Positions 48,446 through 57,023 are shown, counted from the first letter of the stretch. The stretch: 59,442 bases of DNA from Aquitalea pelogenes (GCF_001515305.1 NZ_LNQV01000026.1:1-59442); one strand, 5' to 3'. Translations and numbers: made by a program. The notes: a model not told the origin generated them from the sequence alone.

Positions 48446-48516
48446 TAGCGTAGCTAACAAAAAACCTGCTGCTGCCTAGCGCTGCCTTGTGCCAGGGCCG
48501 CTACGCTATTTTGTTA
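48446..48516. repeat. Crossing inverted repeats between protease and cargo genes
   Basis: TAGCGTAGC-TAACAAAA at 48446-48462 is followed after 37 bases by GCTACGCTA-TTTTGTTA at 48500-48516. Each block has an exact complement, but in crossed order (A B ... A' B'), a pseudoknot-type arrangement rather than a simple hairpin. Confidence 0.75.
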
Positions 48517-48523
48517 GCCGTTC

Positions 48524-49324
48524 TTAAAACAAAGTGGGTTGGCTCTGAATGGCCTCTAGGTTTTTCGGGCGAAGCAAACCGATAGCAATAAATTGATGTG
48601 GATGTGCCTTCATGGTGCCCAGAATGATATGCAGATTCCTTTCTGGTAGCTCGGTTTGATATTTGTACCGTAGTTTGTCCAACCCTTCGGAATGGCCATA
48701 CTGGCGCGTAAAATTCCAGTAGGCCGCCTGAACTTCCCAATCGTGCAGTGTCATCTCGGAAGATTTACCTGCGGAGGTGTAACGGTATTTAAAGCTGTAC
48801 TGCGGACTTGGTAGCGGGGATGTTGCATTGTCGTTAAACAACAATGACTGTTGATATACCGACTGAATGGCTTCACGTTCTGCCATCTGTTCATCTGATA
48901 ATTTGTTCATGATGAACCTGATCGAACCTTCGTCTGGTTTGATGATGCCCAGGCTACGTTTGGTGATCTGGTTTTCGGCCCGAAGGGCCTCCAGTGAGGC
49001 TGATACGTGAGGTAACCATAACCGATGCTTGCTTTCCTGTTCGCTTGCTTTGGCTGCTGTCAGTATTTTGATGCTGTCAGGGTTGACCTTGTAACTTTCA
49101 GGTCGGTGATCGCTGGTATTTCTGGCACAGGACACTTCGATAATGTCGTAGCGGTTGAAGCGTTGCTCCTTGCTCAACTGGCGATAAGGTATCGGATACA
49201 GCCGCAGAAACTGGCCGGTATCAATACAGATACCAGCACAGCAAACTGTTTCACGCATTAATTGACTAGGCTGGGGATGTGCCTTGACTAAAACACAGAT
49301 CCTGCGGGTTTCCGGTTCTGACAT
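48524..49324 (-). CDS. Cargo protein, RICVLVK family, paired with DUF488
   Basis: About 266 aa from the ATG of MSEPETRRICVLVKAHPQPS. Conserved-looking blocks are ETVCCAGICIDTGQFLRLYPIPYRQL, RYDIIEVSCARNTSDHRPESYKVNPDSIKIL, SLGIIKPDEGSIRFIMN, YSFKYRYTS and HIILGTMKAHPHQFIAIGLLRPKN. From memory this resembles a widespread protein with dual OB-like folds usually encoded beside DUF488 genes (unverified). Inserted between protease and G genes of the prophage with its partner; not a Mu morphogenesis gene. Function unknown, possibly nucleic-acid sensing or defence. Confidence 0.7.
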   Translation of the reverse strand: MSEPETRRICVLVKAHPQPSQLMRETVCCAGICIDTGQFLRLYPIPYRQLSKEQRFNRYDIIEVSCARNTSDHRPESYKVNPDSIKILTAAKASEQESKHRLWLPHVSASLEALRAENQITKRSLGIIKPDEGSIRFIMNKLSDEQMAEREAIQSVYQQSLLFNDNATSPLPSPQYSFKYRYTSAGKSSEMTLHDWEVQAAYWNFTRQYGHSEGLDKLRYKYQTELPERNLHIILGTMKAHPHQFIAIGLLRPKNLEAIQSQPTLF

Positions 49325-49763
49325 GGTGTTGAACGCCCAAGTGAACGGGTCTGGCACCTGTGATATTGCCCAACTCCCTAGCCACAGATGAGCGGTGGCA
49401 TTGCTTGGGGTCACGCTCGTAACACATCAGTGCGACATTCCCATCGATTTTAGATGACAAATCAATGAGAAAATCATACTGCGTATCCAGATAGGCATCA
49501 AACTCCCTAAAGTACTGGCCCCAGTCGCCAGTGGCCTTCAGATTGTTGCGTACTGGCTTGGGTGCTCCCAAGCTTCTGATATGCTGGTACTCGATACCAG
49601 CGCAAGTAACCAGCAGATTAAGGGCAGTCTTGGAAAACCCGGTCTTGCGCGAGAGGGGCATTTCTCGGATGTCCAGCAATACATCGACATTGGCGGACTT
49701 GAGGGTGGCAATGAAGTCGGCAACATCTGCCCCTTCGTAGCCAATGGTAAAAATCTTATTCAT
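49266..49763 (-). CDS. DUF488-family protein (cargo)
   Basis: 165 aa from the ATG of MNKIFTIGYEGADVADFIATL. DUF488 signatures: VDVLLDIREMPLSRKTGFSKTALNLL, GIEYQHIRSLGAPKPVR, and the C-terminal ALMCYERDPKQCHRSSVA, where the Cys/His cluster is likely the active or metal site. DUF488 proteins are of unproven biochemistry. It overlaps the next gene by 59 bases, so the two are translated as a unit. Less GC-rich than the phage genes around it. Confidence 0.85.
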   Translation of the reverse strand: MNKIFTIGYEGADVADFIATLKSANVDVLLDIREMPLSRKTGFSKTALNLLVTCAGIEYQHIRSLGAPKPVRNNLKATGDWGQYFREFDAYLDTQYDFLIDLSSKIDGNVALMCYERDPKQCHRSSVARELGNITGARPVHLGVQHHVRTGNPQDLCFSQGTSPA

Positions 49764-49930
49764 GGTAAACAGGCTCCTGCCCAGAGTGTAACTGCTTGCG
49801 CTTTCCAATAGTAGTTGTCTTGTTGCCCGTTTAAACCCCGTTTAATTTCAACGATCGCCCCTGCGCTGCGGCACTGCCCCATCCGGGCAGCTTGCAACGC
49901 GCCAGAGGCCGTTTCTGCGCCTTGTTGCTA

Positions 49931-50494
49931 TTACTGCCCGACCACCCCGCGCAGATAGTCCTCCACCGCCCGTTCTATCTCTCCCTCATCCCACGCCGTC
50001 AGTTGCAGGAAGGGCCGTGCCGGGATCTTGCTGCCGGGGTGGTTCACCTGCTTCACCGGGTGGCGGCCGGTGGCCCAGGCCAGGGCTTTCTTGTTGCGGG
50101 GGCGGATGGTGTGGGCGCTGGTCTGGCCGCCGAACTGGTGGATGGCGGCGTATTTCACATTGGTACCGACCTGGGCGCTGTTGGCATCGCTAGCCGGGGT
50201 GATGCTGCTGGCCAGGCGGCCGCTGTCTTGCAGCATCTTGCCACCGCGTACCTTGCGCTCGAAGCGGGCGGCGGATACCTGGCCGCGTTTGGTCAGTGCC
50301 CCGGCGCGGGACAACCAGGATGAAGGTTTCAGCCCCAGCCAGGCCGGGCGGCCTTCTTCGGCAAAGTTCTGCTCCACCGCATCGGCCATGATGCCGGCGA
50401 TATTGCGCATCAGCGGGGCGGTGTGGCTGGTGGCCTGTTGCAGGCGGCGCAGTGTCTGTTCTACAGAATTTATCTTTACATTAAGAGAAATCAT
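49931..50494 (-). CDS. Virion morphogenesis protein G-like (Mu gp31)
   Basis: 187 aa phage virion morphogenesis family. MISLNVKINSVEQTLRRLQQATSHTAPLMRNIAGIMADAVEQNFAEEGRPAWLGL, GKMLQDSGRLASSITPASDANSAQVGTNVKYAAIHQFGGQT and the C-terminal RPFLQLTAWDEGEIERAVEDYL. It lies between F-like and protease genes in Mu; here extra cargo stands on both sides. Confidence 0.9.
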   Translation of the reverse strand: MISLNVKINSVEQTLRRLQQATSHTAPLMRNIAGIMADAVEQNFAEEGRPAWLGLKPSSWLSRAGALTKRGQVSAARFERKVRGGKMLQDSGRLASSITPASDANSAQVGTNVKYAAIHQFGGQTSAHTIRPRNKKALAWATGRHPVKQVNHPGSKIPARPFLQLTAWDEGEIERAVEDYLRGVVGQ

Positions 50495-50620
50495 GGTCTA
50501 ATTTTAAACAAGGTATCGGTAGCAGGGTTTTACCCGGGATGTTGTATGAGGCGAGGGCTGGTCCGTCGCTGTCTGTCTGTCGAGCGCTTTTTCAGGTTCT
50601 CCCGGTACCACCAATTTCAC

Positions 50621-50642
50621 AAGCCGTCCTTTGGGGCGGCTT
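50621..50642. other. GC hairpin upstream of the candidate sRNA
   Basis: AAGCCGTCC and GGGCGGCTT pair over nine bases around TTTG. It has no T run on either side. It lies in the 267-base gap between the F-like and G-like genes. Confidence 0.65.
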
Positions 50643-50680
50643 GTCACTTTGTAGTGCAGTGCTGCGCTATACTGGTGACT

Positions 50681-50770
50681 AGCCCGGAAACACGGTGAAT
50701 CTCCCTGCCGTAGGACGTTGCAAGACGGATCGCGTGAGAGTGCCGGGAGCCTCTCCCGGGCTTATTTCTC
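50681..50770 (+). ncRNA. Candidate structured small RNA between F- and G-like genes
   Basis: AGCCCGG (50681-50687) pairs with CCGGGCT (50756-50762), closing an 82-nt element. An inner CCGGGAG/CTCCCGG (50743-50759) competes with this stem and, followed by GCTTATTTCT, resembles a terminator. A -10 box TATACT ends at 50673, seven bases before the 5' stem. No open reading frame fits. It may be an antisense or regulatory RNA read opposite to the late operon. Expression is not shown. Confidence 0.4.
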
Positions 50771-52038
50771 CCATATCAAACGGCTGCTCTTTCTGATGCG
50801 GCTGACTTCCTTGTCACTGGTTGGATAGAAACTCTGCAACCAGTTTTCCTTGCCGTCCCGCGTCACCTTGACCACCGCCGCCCACCAGCGGCCATGCTGT
50901 CGAACAAACTTCAAATGCAGATCGCGTTCGGCCAGGATCAATTCCGGCTGCTCCAGCACCTGTTGCACCCGCCAGTAGTCTTCCAGTGCCACTGCCTGTC
51001 CCTGGCGGTGAGCCAGTTGTTTGATCAACGTGTCGTCAGACAGCCAAACCGTCTGGCTGTGTGTGCTCAGTCTGGCCATGTCGGACGGGTGCAGCACGCC
51101 CACCGGCCAGCGCTGGCCGCTGCCCAGTGCCTGGCGCAGTACGCTGCTGTCTTTGCCATCCTTTAATGACTGACTGACCGCCTGTTCCAGCCGGGTATAG
51201 CTGCGGGCGAAGTCCGGCCCGCTGAGGCTGCCTTGCACGTAGTGGCGGGCGATGTCAGCCGGGTAATTGTCCAGCTCCGGTTGCCAGGCGGCGGCGGCCG
51301 GGGTTCCAAGCCAAAACCGGCATCGGCCATGAAGCGCTGGCCGGTGAGCGGGTTGGTCCATGCCGGGGCCGGGCGGGTGTTGCCCTGGCGGTCGATGGGC
51401 TGGTCCACGGTTGCCAGTTGGCCGTTGCTGTCATCGGCCTGCAGGCCCAGGCGGGTGAGGTCTGCACTGCTGCGGGTGCGTACCCGGCAGCGGCAGCGCC
51501 AGCCATTGGGCGGGTAAAAGCTGCGCCAGAACGGGTCGTCAAAGCGGAACACACGGCCATGCAGCTGACGGTGCATGGGGCGGGTGCGGTTGTCCATCAC
51601 CGCCACATATTCCCACCACGGCCGCGCCTCGGCATTGTCCAGCTGCGCCCGGTAGCGCCCGGCCATATAGGCCGACTGCAGATTGGTGCGGAAGATGGTG
51701 TCCAGCCGGCGCGGGTTCAGCCGCTTGCCGATGATTTCGCCGCTGTCCGGGTCCACGATGCGGCCCTTGCCCCACCAGCCCTTGGCCTCCAGTAGTGGTT
51801 GCAGGCGGTTCTGGAAGTCGGCCAGGGTTTGGCCATTTTTTAATACTTCGGCAAGTGCCTGCTTGATGTCAGCCAGGATGTCGAGTTTGGTGACGCCCGC
51901 CACGGTAAAGGCGCGGGCGTGGGCTTCGCCCCACACCTCCTGCCAGTTAAAGCCGATGGTGTAGCCCTTGGCTTCAAAGTAGCGGATGGCCTGCTCTGGC
52001 GGCAGGCTGATGGCAAAGCTTAAGTCAGCTGTCGCCAT
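50762..52038 (-). CDS. F-like head morphogenesis protein (Mu gp30), one frameshift
   Basis: Minor head protein. The N-terminal FAISLPPEQAIRYFEAKGYTIGFNW, RTNLQSAYMAGRYRAQLDNAEARPWWEYVAVMDNRTRPMHRQLHGRVFRFDDPFWRSFYPPNGWRCRCRVR is the Mu F-like core. The frame breaks near 51300; one added G (cggcc to cgggcc) connects to AWQPELDNYPADIARHYVQGSLSGPDFARSYTRLEQAV...SFYPTSDKEVSRIRKSSRLIWEK, a colicin-like C-terminal domain. Repaired length about 425 aa. Start overlaps the portal stop by 14 bases. Confidence 0.87.
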
Positions 52039-53608
52039 GCAAGCGGCCCCACAGATCAGCCACAAAGATGGCCTGGGCCAGCAACTGTTGCAGCTGGCTG
52101 TCTTCCAGTTCCGGCCAGGCCATGGCCAGGCTGGCCATCACCTTATCCGGATTTTCGCCGGACTGAATGCGGGAAATCAGTGGGGCCAGCAGCTGCTGCA
52201 CGGCACTGTCCAGCTGCGGCAGGCTGATGTCGTCGATGGCTTGCTGGTCCGGGTAGACCAGTTCGCCGTCGCTATTACGCAGCACGGCGCGGTAGTGCAG
52301 CGCGGCCTTGTCGGGTTTGGTTGCTGGCCGCAGTGCCGGTGGCAAGGCCAGCTCCGGCCGTGGCGCGCTCAGCACTTCCTCGCCCTCGGCCGGGGCCGGG
52401 ATGGCCAGCTTGTCACGCACCCAGCTGACCGGCACTTTCAGGCCCAGCCCCACCAGCCTGGGCAGGCTGTCGGCATAGCTGGCCATGTCCTCCACGGCGC
52501 GGGTGTCGAACACCAGGCGCGGCAGGCGGCGCGGGTCGATCTGGCCACTGTTGAGCACCGCCAGCGGGTAGAGCAGATCGCGGCTGAGCGTGCCTTCCAG
52601 CTGGCGGGCATCGCTGACCGTCAGGTCGTGGCGCACTTCATTGTGGATCTGCCCCAGTGCGTTGGTGCTGGTTTTGCCGTCGGCCTGGCTGGTGAGGGTG
52701 CCGCCCAGGATGGCCTTGCTCTGGGTGCGTTCGCACCAGTCCATCATCGCCTGAAAAGGGTCGTGACTGCCCTTGGCTGCTTCCTGGAACTCGATCAGCA
52801 TGCCTTCCGGGATGATGCCGGCAGCGTTGTGGCCAATGCCCGCCACCGCCTGCAGCAGGGTGGTTTTTTCAGCATCGGTGGCCCCGCTGGGGTATTTGCC
52901 CACCCGCAGCGGCAGGCCGTAGATTTCCAGAAACTCGGCCAGGTCCCGCACCGCGTAGTTCTTGAACAGATAAGGCCAGCACAAAACACGGTGCAGCCCG
53001 GCGCGGGTAAGGTAGCCGGACTTGGCGCGGTGCTGGTGCAGTACCCAGCCAAACGGCCATAACACTGCGCCTTCGGTGCTGCCATCGCGCAGGCGCAGTG
53101 CGTTGCCGTTTTCTGGCAGGGTCTGGAACCAGCGCTGTGGCCGATGACTGAGCTTCTCCGGCAGCCACTCCCGCCCCAGCTGCTGCCAGTGGATTTCCAG
53201 CGCGGCAAAGCCATGGCCGATGCCGTCCAGGCAATCCAGCAGCACGTCGTCCAGGTCGGGCATATTGTCCAGCCATTCCTGCAGGCGGCCAGCCAGGGAT
53301 TTTTCGGCGGCGCTGGCCTGTGGCGGGGGCACGATGGACCAGTCCAGCGTCAGCAGCACGCGCTTGCGCTTGCTCATCTCGGCAAAGATGTGGCCGTCCT
53401 TTTCTTCCATATCGGTGAAGAGGTCGGCCTGGGCGCTGAGCACGCCCTGTTCGGCGTCTTCCAGCACGCGGTGCAGCCGCGCCGGGGTAAGGCCGCGTGA
53501 GGGATGCTCGGCAAACTCCCGTGTTACCCAGCCAATGCGGGCGGTTTGTGGTTCGGCCAGCACTTCGCGCTGGAGGGGCTGGCCGTATTGATCCAGCAGA
53601 CGGGGCAT
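52025..53608 (-). CDS. Portal protein, DUF935 (Mu gp29)
   Basis: 527 aa from the ATG of MPRLLDQYGQPLQREVLAEPQ. DUF935 landmarks: MSKRKRVLLTLDWSIVPPP, VLLDCLDGIGHGFAALEIHWQ, LPLRVGKYPSGATDAEKTTLLQAVAGIGHNAAGIIPEGMLIEFQEAA and KAILGGTLTSQADGKTSTNALGQIHNEVRHDLTVSDARQLEG. It forms the dodecameric head-tail portal. Longer in-frame sequence upstream is an overlap with the terminase gene and is not used. Confidence 0.9.
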   Translation of the reverse strand: MPRLLDQYGQPLQREVLAEPQTARIGWVTREFAEHPSRGLTPARLHRVLEDAEQGVLSAQADLFTDMEEKDGHIFAEMSKRKRVLLTLDWSIVPPPQASAAEKSLAGRLQEWLDNMPDLDDVLLDCLDGIGHGFAALEIHWQQLGREWLPEKLSHRPQRWFQTLPENGNALRLRDGSTEGAVLWPFGWVLHQHRAKSGYLTRAGLHRVLCWPYLFKNYAVRDLAEFLEIYGLPLRVGKYPSGATDAEKTTLLQAVAGIGHNAAGIIPEGMLIEFQEAAKGSHDPFQAMMDWCERTQSKAILGGTLTSQADGKTSTNALGQIHNEVRHDLTVSDARQLEGTLSRDLLYPLAVLNSGQIDPRRLPRLVFDTRAVEDMASYADSLPRLVGLGLKVPVSWVRDKLAIPAPAEGEEVLSAPRPELALPPALRPATKPDKAALHYRAVLRNSDGELVYPDQQAIDDISLPQLDSAVQQLLAPLISRIQSGENPDKVMASLAMAWPELEDSQLQQLLAQAIFVADLWGRLHGDS

Positions 53609-53616
53609 GGCGACTC

Positions 53617-55242
53617 CTACCAGGCACCGCCGCCAAAGGCAGCGGCCTGTTCGCGGTGAACCGGGGTATAGGCGATGGCGTTGCTGCTGCTGGTGGCGGC
53701 GGCCCATAGCATCTGCAGCGCGTCCGGGCCGTCGTCGTGGTCGGCCTTGGGAAAGTGGCGCAGCTGCTCGATCAGTGTGTGTTGCGAGGGATGCAGGCGG
53801 ATCAGGCCATTGGCCATATGCGGTTGCAGGGTTTCGATGCGCAGCAGCTTGTCGGCAATCGGCGTGACACCACGCGCCGGCACCGGGATGCCACGTGCAG
53901 CGGCACGTTTCACCAGCTCGGTACGCATGAATTCCTGGAACTGGACGGACTCCACCAGCCACAGCAGGCAGTGGTATTGCTGCTGCAAGGCGATGACGTC
54001 TTCAATGATGCGGTCCGGCAGGCGCTTGCGGATGCTGGCTTCCACCACGTCCAGCACGCCGTTGTGGCGGTTGTAGCCGCCCACCAGGATGGCGGACGGG
54101 TCGCGGCTGGCACCGGCCCGGCCCAGCGAGGGGTCGCAGGCCCCGTAAAACAGCCACTCGGCCAGGCGGTTGACCCAGAAGTGGATGCACTGGGCAAACG
54201 GGGCATCGTCGCCGGACAGCGGGTCGTTTTGCTGTTCGCTGTCGAATGCCGCCTTGCCATCGCGGGCGCGCTTTACCATCAGCCGGTAAAAGCTGGTGCC
54301 GCCCGGCCAGCAGATCTGCACCCCGGCGTCCATCTCCGGCTGGTGTGCCTGGTAGTAGGCGAGGGCGGTATCCACCCCCTGCGCCAGCAGCAGCTCGGTC
54401 CAGTGGTCCCACAGGTCCATGCGTTCCGGCCATTGCTCCACGGCGCGAAACTTGGCCCCGTGCCACAGCGGGTTGGCCAGCAGCCGCGCCAGCACCGAGT
54501 CGTAATGCAGGATGGTGCCGATGATGAACACGTCCAGGCTGTCGTCGGCATCGCCCAGCGACAGCAGGCTTTTGTTGAGCCAGGCATGCAGCTTGTCGCG
54601 CTGCTCCGGGCTGCGCACATTGTCGTCGTTTTCCAGATCGTCGCCGATCACCAGATCCGGCCGCCACGGCCCGTGCCGCCGACCGCGGATGCGCTTGCCG
54701 GAGCCGAACACTTCTATCTTGGCGTCATTGCGGGTCAGAATGGTGCCCACCTGCCACACCCGGCCCTGACCGCAGGCTTCGGGAAAGTCACACAGCAGGC
54801 GCGGGTTGAATTCCAGCTCGGCCTTGATGGCTTCCAGCATCGGTAATGCCTGGTCCAGCGCGTCCATCACCAGGATGGGGTAGTGCTTGCGGCCGGTGAT
54901 GACACACCACAGCGTGCCGATCTGGGTGATCAGCGTGGACTTGGCATGGCCACGTGGCGCGGCCACTGCGTCGTGGTCGCCGAAGTGGTTGTCGATGATC
55001 TGCTGGAAGCGGGTAAACAGGTAGTCGTGCAGCCGTGCTGGTTCGCGCCGGGTGTAGTGCGGAAAGTAGGTAAGTGCAAAAAAGCGGAAGCTGGCCATGG
55101 CCTGCAGCCGGCGCGCCTGACTGGCGGCCGGGTCCGGGTCGAAGCCTTCGCATTCGGCCTCCAGCTGGCTGCGGTAGGCAGCGGCCAGCTGGGCGAGGTC
55201 CTGCAGGAAGGATTTTTTGGTAAACTTATATTTCATTTGCAT
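53617..55242 (-). CDS. Terminase large subunit (Mu gp28-like)
   Basis: 541 aa. ATPase: deviant Walker A AAPRGHAKSTL, Walker B DLVIGDDLEND, coupling region HDVFIIGTILHY-like VFIIGTILHYD. C-terminal RNase H-like nuclease: YGACDPSLGRAGASRDPSAILVGGYN and the late acidic DHDDGPDALQML. Headful packaging motor. The ATG MQMKYKFTKKS is 12 bases from the divergent zinc-ribbon gene start, so both share a very short promoter region. Confidence 0.92.
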   Translation of the reverse strand: MQMKYKFTKKSFLQDLAQLAAAYRSQLEAECEGFDPDPAASQARRLQAMASFRFFALTYFPHYTRREPARLHDYLFTRFQQIIDNHFGDHDAVAAPRGHAKSTLITQIGTLWCVITGRKHYPILVMDALDQALPMLEAIKAELEFNPRLLCDFPEACGQGRVWQVGTILTRNDAKIEVFGSGKRIRGRRHGPWRPDLVIGDDLENDDNVRSPEQRDKLHAWLNKSLLSLGDADDSLDVFIIGTILHYDSVLARLLANPLWHGAKFRAVEQWPERMDLWDHWTELLLAQGVDTALAYYQAHQPEMDAGVQICWPGGTSFYRLMVKRARDGKAAFDSEQQNDPLSGDDAPFAQCIHFWVNRLAEWLFYGACDPSLGRAGASRDPSAILVGGYNRHNGVLDVVEASIRKRLPDRIIEDVIALQQQYHCLLWLVESVQFQEFMRTELVKRAAARGIPVPARGVTPIADKLLRIETLQPHMANGLIRLHPSQHTLIEQLRHFPKADHDDGPDALQMLWAAATSSSNAIAYTPVHREQAAAFGGGAW

Positions 55243-55254
55243 AGGAGCTTATCA

Positions 55255-55707
55255 ATGATCGACTGGATAACAGGTGCGTATTCAGGTTTGACTGCAGCCA
55301 AGGACATCACTAAGGCACTTATTGAAATCAAGGAAGCTGCTGCAGTCAGTGGAAAAGCGCTTGAGCTGAATGCCGTGATTCTGGATGTGCAGGACAAGCT
55401 GTTTAACGCCAGGAACGAACGTGAAGATTTACAACGCCAAATAAAAGAGTTGGAATCTAAACTTGCGAGTGTTGAGTCGTGGGAAGAGACTAAATCCCGA
55501 TATCAGCTTGTTTCCATCCATGATGGATGCCATGTTTACATCGAAAATGGACAGGAACCTGATCTCCATAGCCCTCCTCCTTACTACTGTCCAACGTGCT
55601 TCCTTAATAGAAATCTTGTTATTCTTCAAAGTCCGATTCGAACAATGAATAGGAGGACTTACAAATGTGCAGTATGTGGAACCGAGACTCTTGAGACTCG
55701 AGCATAA
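55255..55707 (+). CDS. Coiled-coil / zinc-ribbon cargo protein
   Basis: 150 aa on the opposite strand between terminase subunits. N-terminal amphipathic region IDWITGAYSGLTAAKDITKAL, then a coiled coil (ILDVQDKLFNARNEREDLQRQIKELESKLASVES), then a C-terminal zinc ribbon with YYCPTCFLN and YKCAVCGTE (two CxxC). ATG with AGGAG seven bases ahead. Its composition becomes AT-rich after the first third. I recall similar small proteins scattered in prophages and integrative elements, without a known function. A probable moron. Confidence 0.78.
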   Translation: MIDWITGAYSGLTAAKDITKALIEIKEAAAVSGKALELNAVILDVQDKLFNARNEREDLQRQIKELESKLASVESWEETKSRYQLVSIHDGCHVYIENGQEPDLHSPPPYYCPTCFLNRNLVILQSPIRTMNRRTYKCAVCGTETLETRA

Positions 55708-55721
55708 ACATTTATCCATTT

Positions 55722-56222
55722 TTATCCGTAAGCCTTAGCCAACTCCTCCCCAAACGGCTCCAGCACCTCGACAAAGGCCTGGGCGTGTTTGGGGTAACGC
55801 TCCCGGATAAACCCAGCCAGCTTCTGCACCACCTCCATCGCGGTGGCCAGCTGGCTGGTTTCCGGCAGCACGCGCTTGCTGGCGGCCACCGTCTTATTGA
55901 AGCTGTCAGCCAGGCTGGCCAGAATCTGCACCTTCTTTTCCGGCGGGATGTCCGGGTTGGCATTCAGCGCGTCCATGGTGGCCTGGTACTGGGTCATGAA
56001 GCCGGCCAGCGCGGCGCGGGCCACGGCTTCGATGCCGTCGCCGGCCAGCAGGTGGGCGGCGCGCAGCTTGTCCCAGTCATCGCCTTTGTCCAGCGCCTCA
56101 CGCTTCCAGCGGCTGGCGGTGGACTGGGAAATGCCGCATTGCAGGGCGGCGATTTCCAGGCTGATGCGCTCCAGCACATACAGGCGGCGCAGCTTGTCGC
56201 GGGTGTCCTGCCCGTGTGCCAC
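55722..56222 (-). CDS. DUF1804, terminase small subunit (Mu gp27)
   Basis: 166 aa. N-terminal helix-turn-helix: MAHGQDTRDKLRRLYVLERISLEIAALQCGISQSTASRWKREALDKGDDWDKLRAAHLLAGDGIEAVARAAL; then a helical region (DIPPEKKVQILASLADSFNKTVAASKRVLPETSQLATAMEVVQKL). The C-terminal GEELAKAYG is a normal end. It recognises the pac site and feeds TerL. Confidence 0.88.
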   Translation of the reverse strand: MAHGQDTRDKLRRLYVLERISLEIAALQCGISQSTASRWKREALDKGDDWDKLRAAHLLAGDGIEAVARAALAGFMTQYQATMDALNANPDIPPEKKVQILASLADSFNKTVAASKRVLPETSQLATAMEVVQKLAGFIRERYPKHAQAFVEVLEPFGEELAKAYG

Positions 56223-56443
56223 TACAGGATTCCACGCTTGATCATTTCCGCCGCAATGGCGGTGCCGATGGCGGCAATGGCTCCGCTGACCGCGCCGTTC
56301 TTGGAGGCGCGGATTTCCACGTCGCGCAGGCGGCCGTCCATGCGGTCGATGCGCTCGTTGTGGATGTTCTGCCGCGCCAGCATCAGGTCCATCTTGCCTT
56401 CCATGCGGCCCAGCGCACGTTGCAGTTCTTCATGGTCCGGCAT
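56222..56443 (-). CDS. Small coiled-coil membrane protein, phage lysis region
   Basis: 73 aa from MPDHEELQRALGRMEGKMDLMLARQNIHNERIDRMDGRLRDVEIRASK: a coiled coil followed by a small-residue hydrophobic helix (GAVSGAIAAIGTAIAAEMI). XhlA-like arrangement, though no family is certain. Starts inside the end of the spanin gene and ends one base into gp27. Possibly a holin accessory or antiholin (inference). Confidence 0.65.
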   Translation of the reverse strand: MPDHEELQRALGRMEGKMDLMLARQNIHNERIDRMDGRLRDVEIRASKNGAVSGAIAAIGTAIAAEMIKRGIL

Positions 56444-57023
56444 GGGCTTCTCCTTGGGTTGGCGGAAACAGCGCCTGCCAGGCATCCAGTTGCTGTTCCA
56501 GCTGCTGGCACCACTGGCCATAGTCGGCCGCGTGGTACAGCAGGGCTAAGGGTGGTAATCCGCCTGCGGCGGTGGTGGTTTGATCGGCTTGAACCGCAGC
56601 TCCGGGGTCGGCTGCGGGCAGATGTGCATCGTCACTGGCGTAACCGAGCGCGGCGCGATAGAGGCGCAGGCTGTCAGGGCCAAGGCCAGTAAAGCGCTCG
56701 CCATCCTGCTGTACGACATGGGCAATCCTCCGGCTGAGTTGTGCCTGCTGGCGGGCCAGGTCGGCGCGGGCTTGCAACAGCGCCACGCCCACCCGGTAGG
56801 CCTGTTCTTCAAGCTGCTGTTTGTCACGCAGCGCGCTGACCAGCGCCTCGGCCTGGGCTTCCGCCTGCTGGCGCTGTTGTTGGGCATAGTTGGCTTGCTG
56901 TCGGGCGATATCGGCCAGATTGCTACGCTCGGCCCAGCGGTATCCGGCGGTAAACAGCCCGGCAGCCAGGGTGACCGCACCCAGCAGCCACACCCAGCGG
57001 TGGTTGGCAAAGGGCAGCGTCAT
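56430..57023 (-). CDS. Inner-membrane spanin (Rz-like)
   Basis: 197 aa. From MTLPFANHRWVWLLGAVTLAAGLFTAGYRWAERSN: one N-terminal transmembrane helix, then a periplasmic coiled coil (RQQANYAQQQRQQAEAQAEALVSALRDKQQLEEQAYRVGVALLQARADLARQQAQLSRR). C-terminal part is phage_lysis-family like (GLGPDSLRLYRAALGYASD). Starts with an ATGA overlap to the holin-like gene. A nested o-spanin lies inside in another frame. Confidence 0.82.
   Translation of the reverse strand: MTLPFANHRWVWLLGAVTLAAGLFTAGYRWAERSNLADIARQQANYAQQQRQQAEAQAEALVSALRDKQQLEEQAYRVGVALLQARADLARQQAQLSRRIAHVVQQDGERFTGLGPDSLRLYRAALGYASDDAHLPAADPGAAVQADQTTTAAGGLPPLALLYHAADYGQWCQQLEQQLDAWQALFPPTQGEAHAGP
56546..56719 (-). CDS. Outer-membrane spanin Rz1-like lipoprotein, nested
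   Basis: 57 aa in a second frame inside the Rz gene: MSYSRMASALLALALTACAS has a lipobox (ALTAC), followed by Pro-rich PQPTPELRFKPIKPPPPQADYHP. Nested Rz/Rz1 pairs are the classical spanin design; the short lipoprotein would join the i-spanin across the periplasm and disrupt the outer membrane after endolysin action. Confidence 0.75.
   Translation of the reverse strand: MSYSRMASALLALALTACASIAPRSVTPVTMHICPQPTPELRFKPIKPPPPQADYHP

Noticed and set aside
50681-50762. 82-nt element as a tRNA
   Set aside because: Seven-pair closing stem is present, but there is no T loop, anticodon arm or CCA in the right places.
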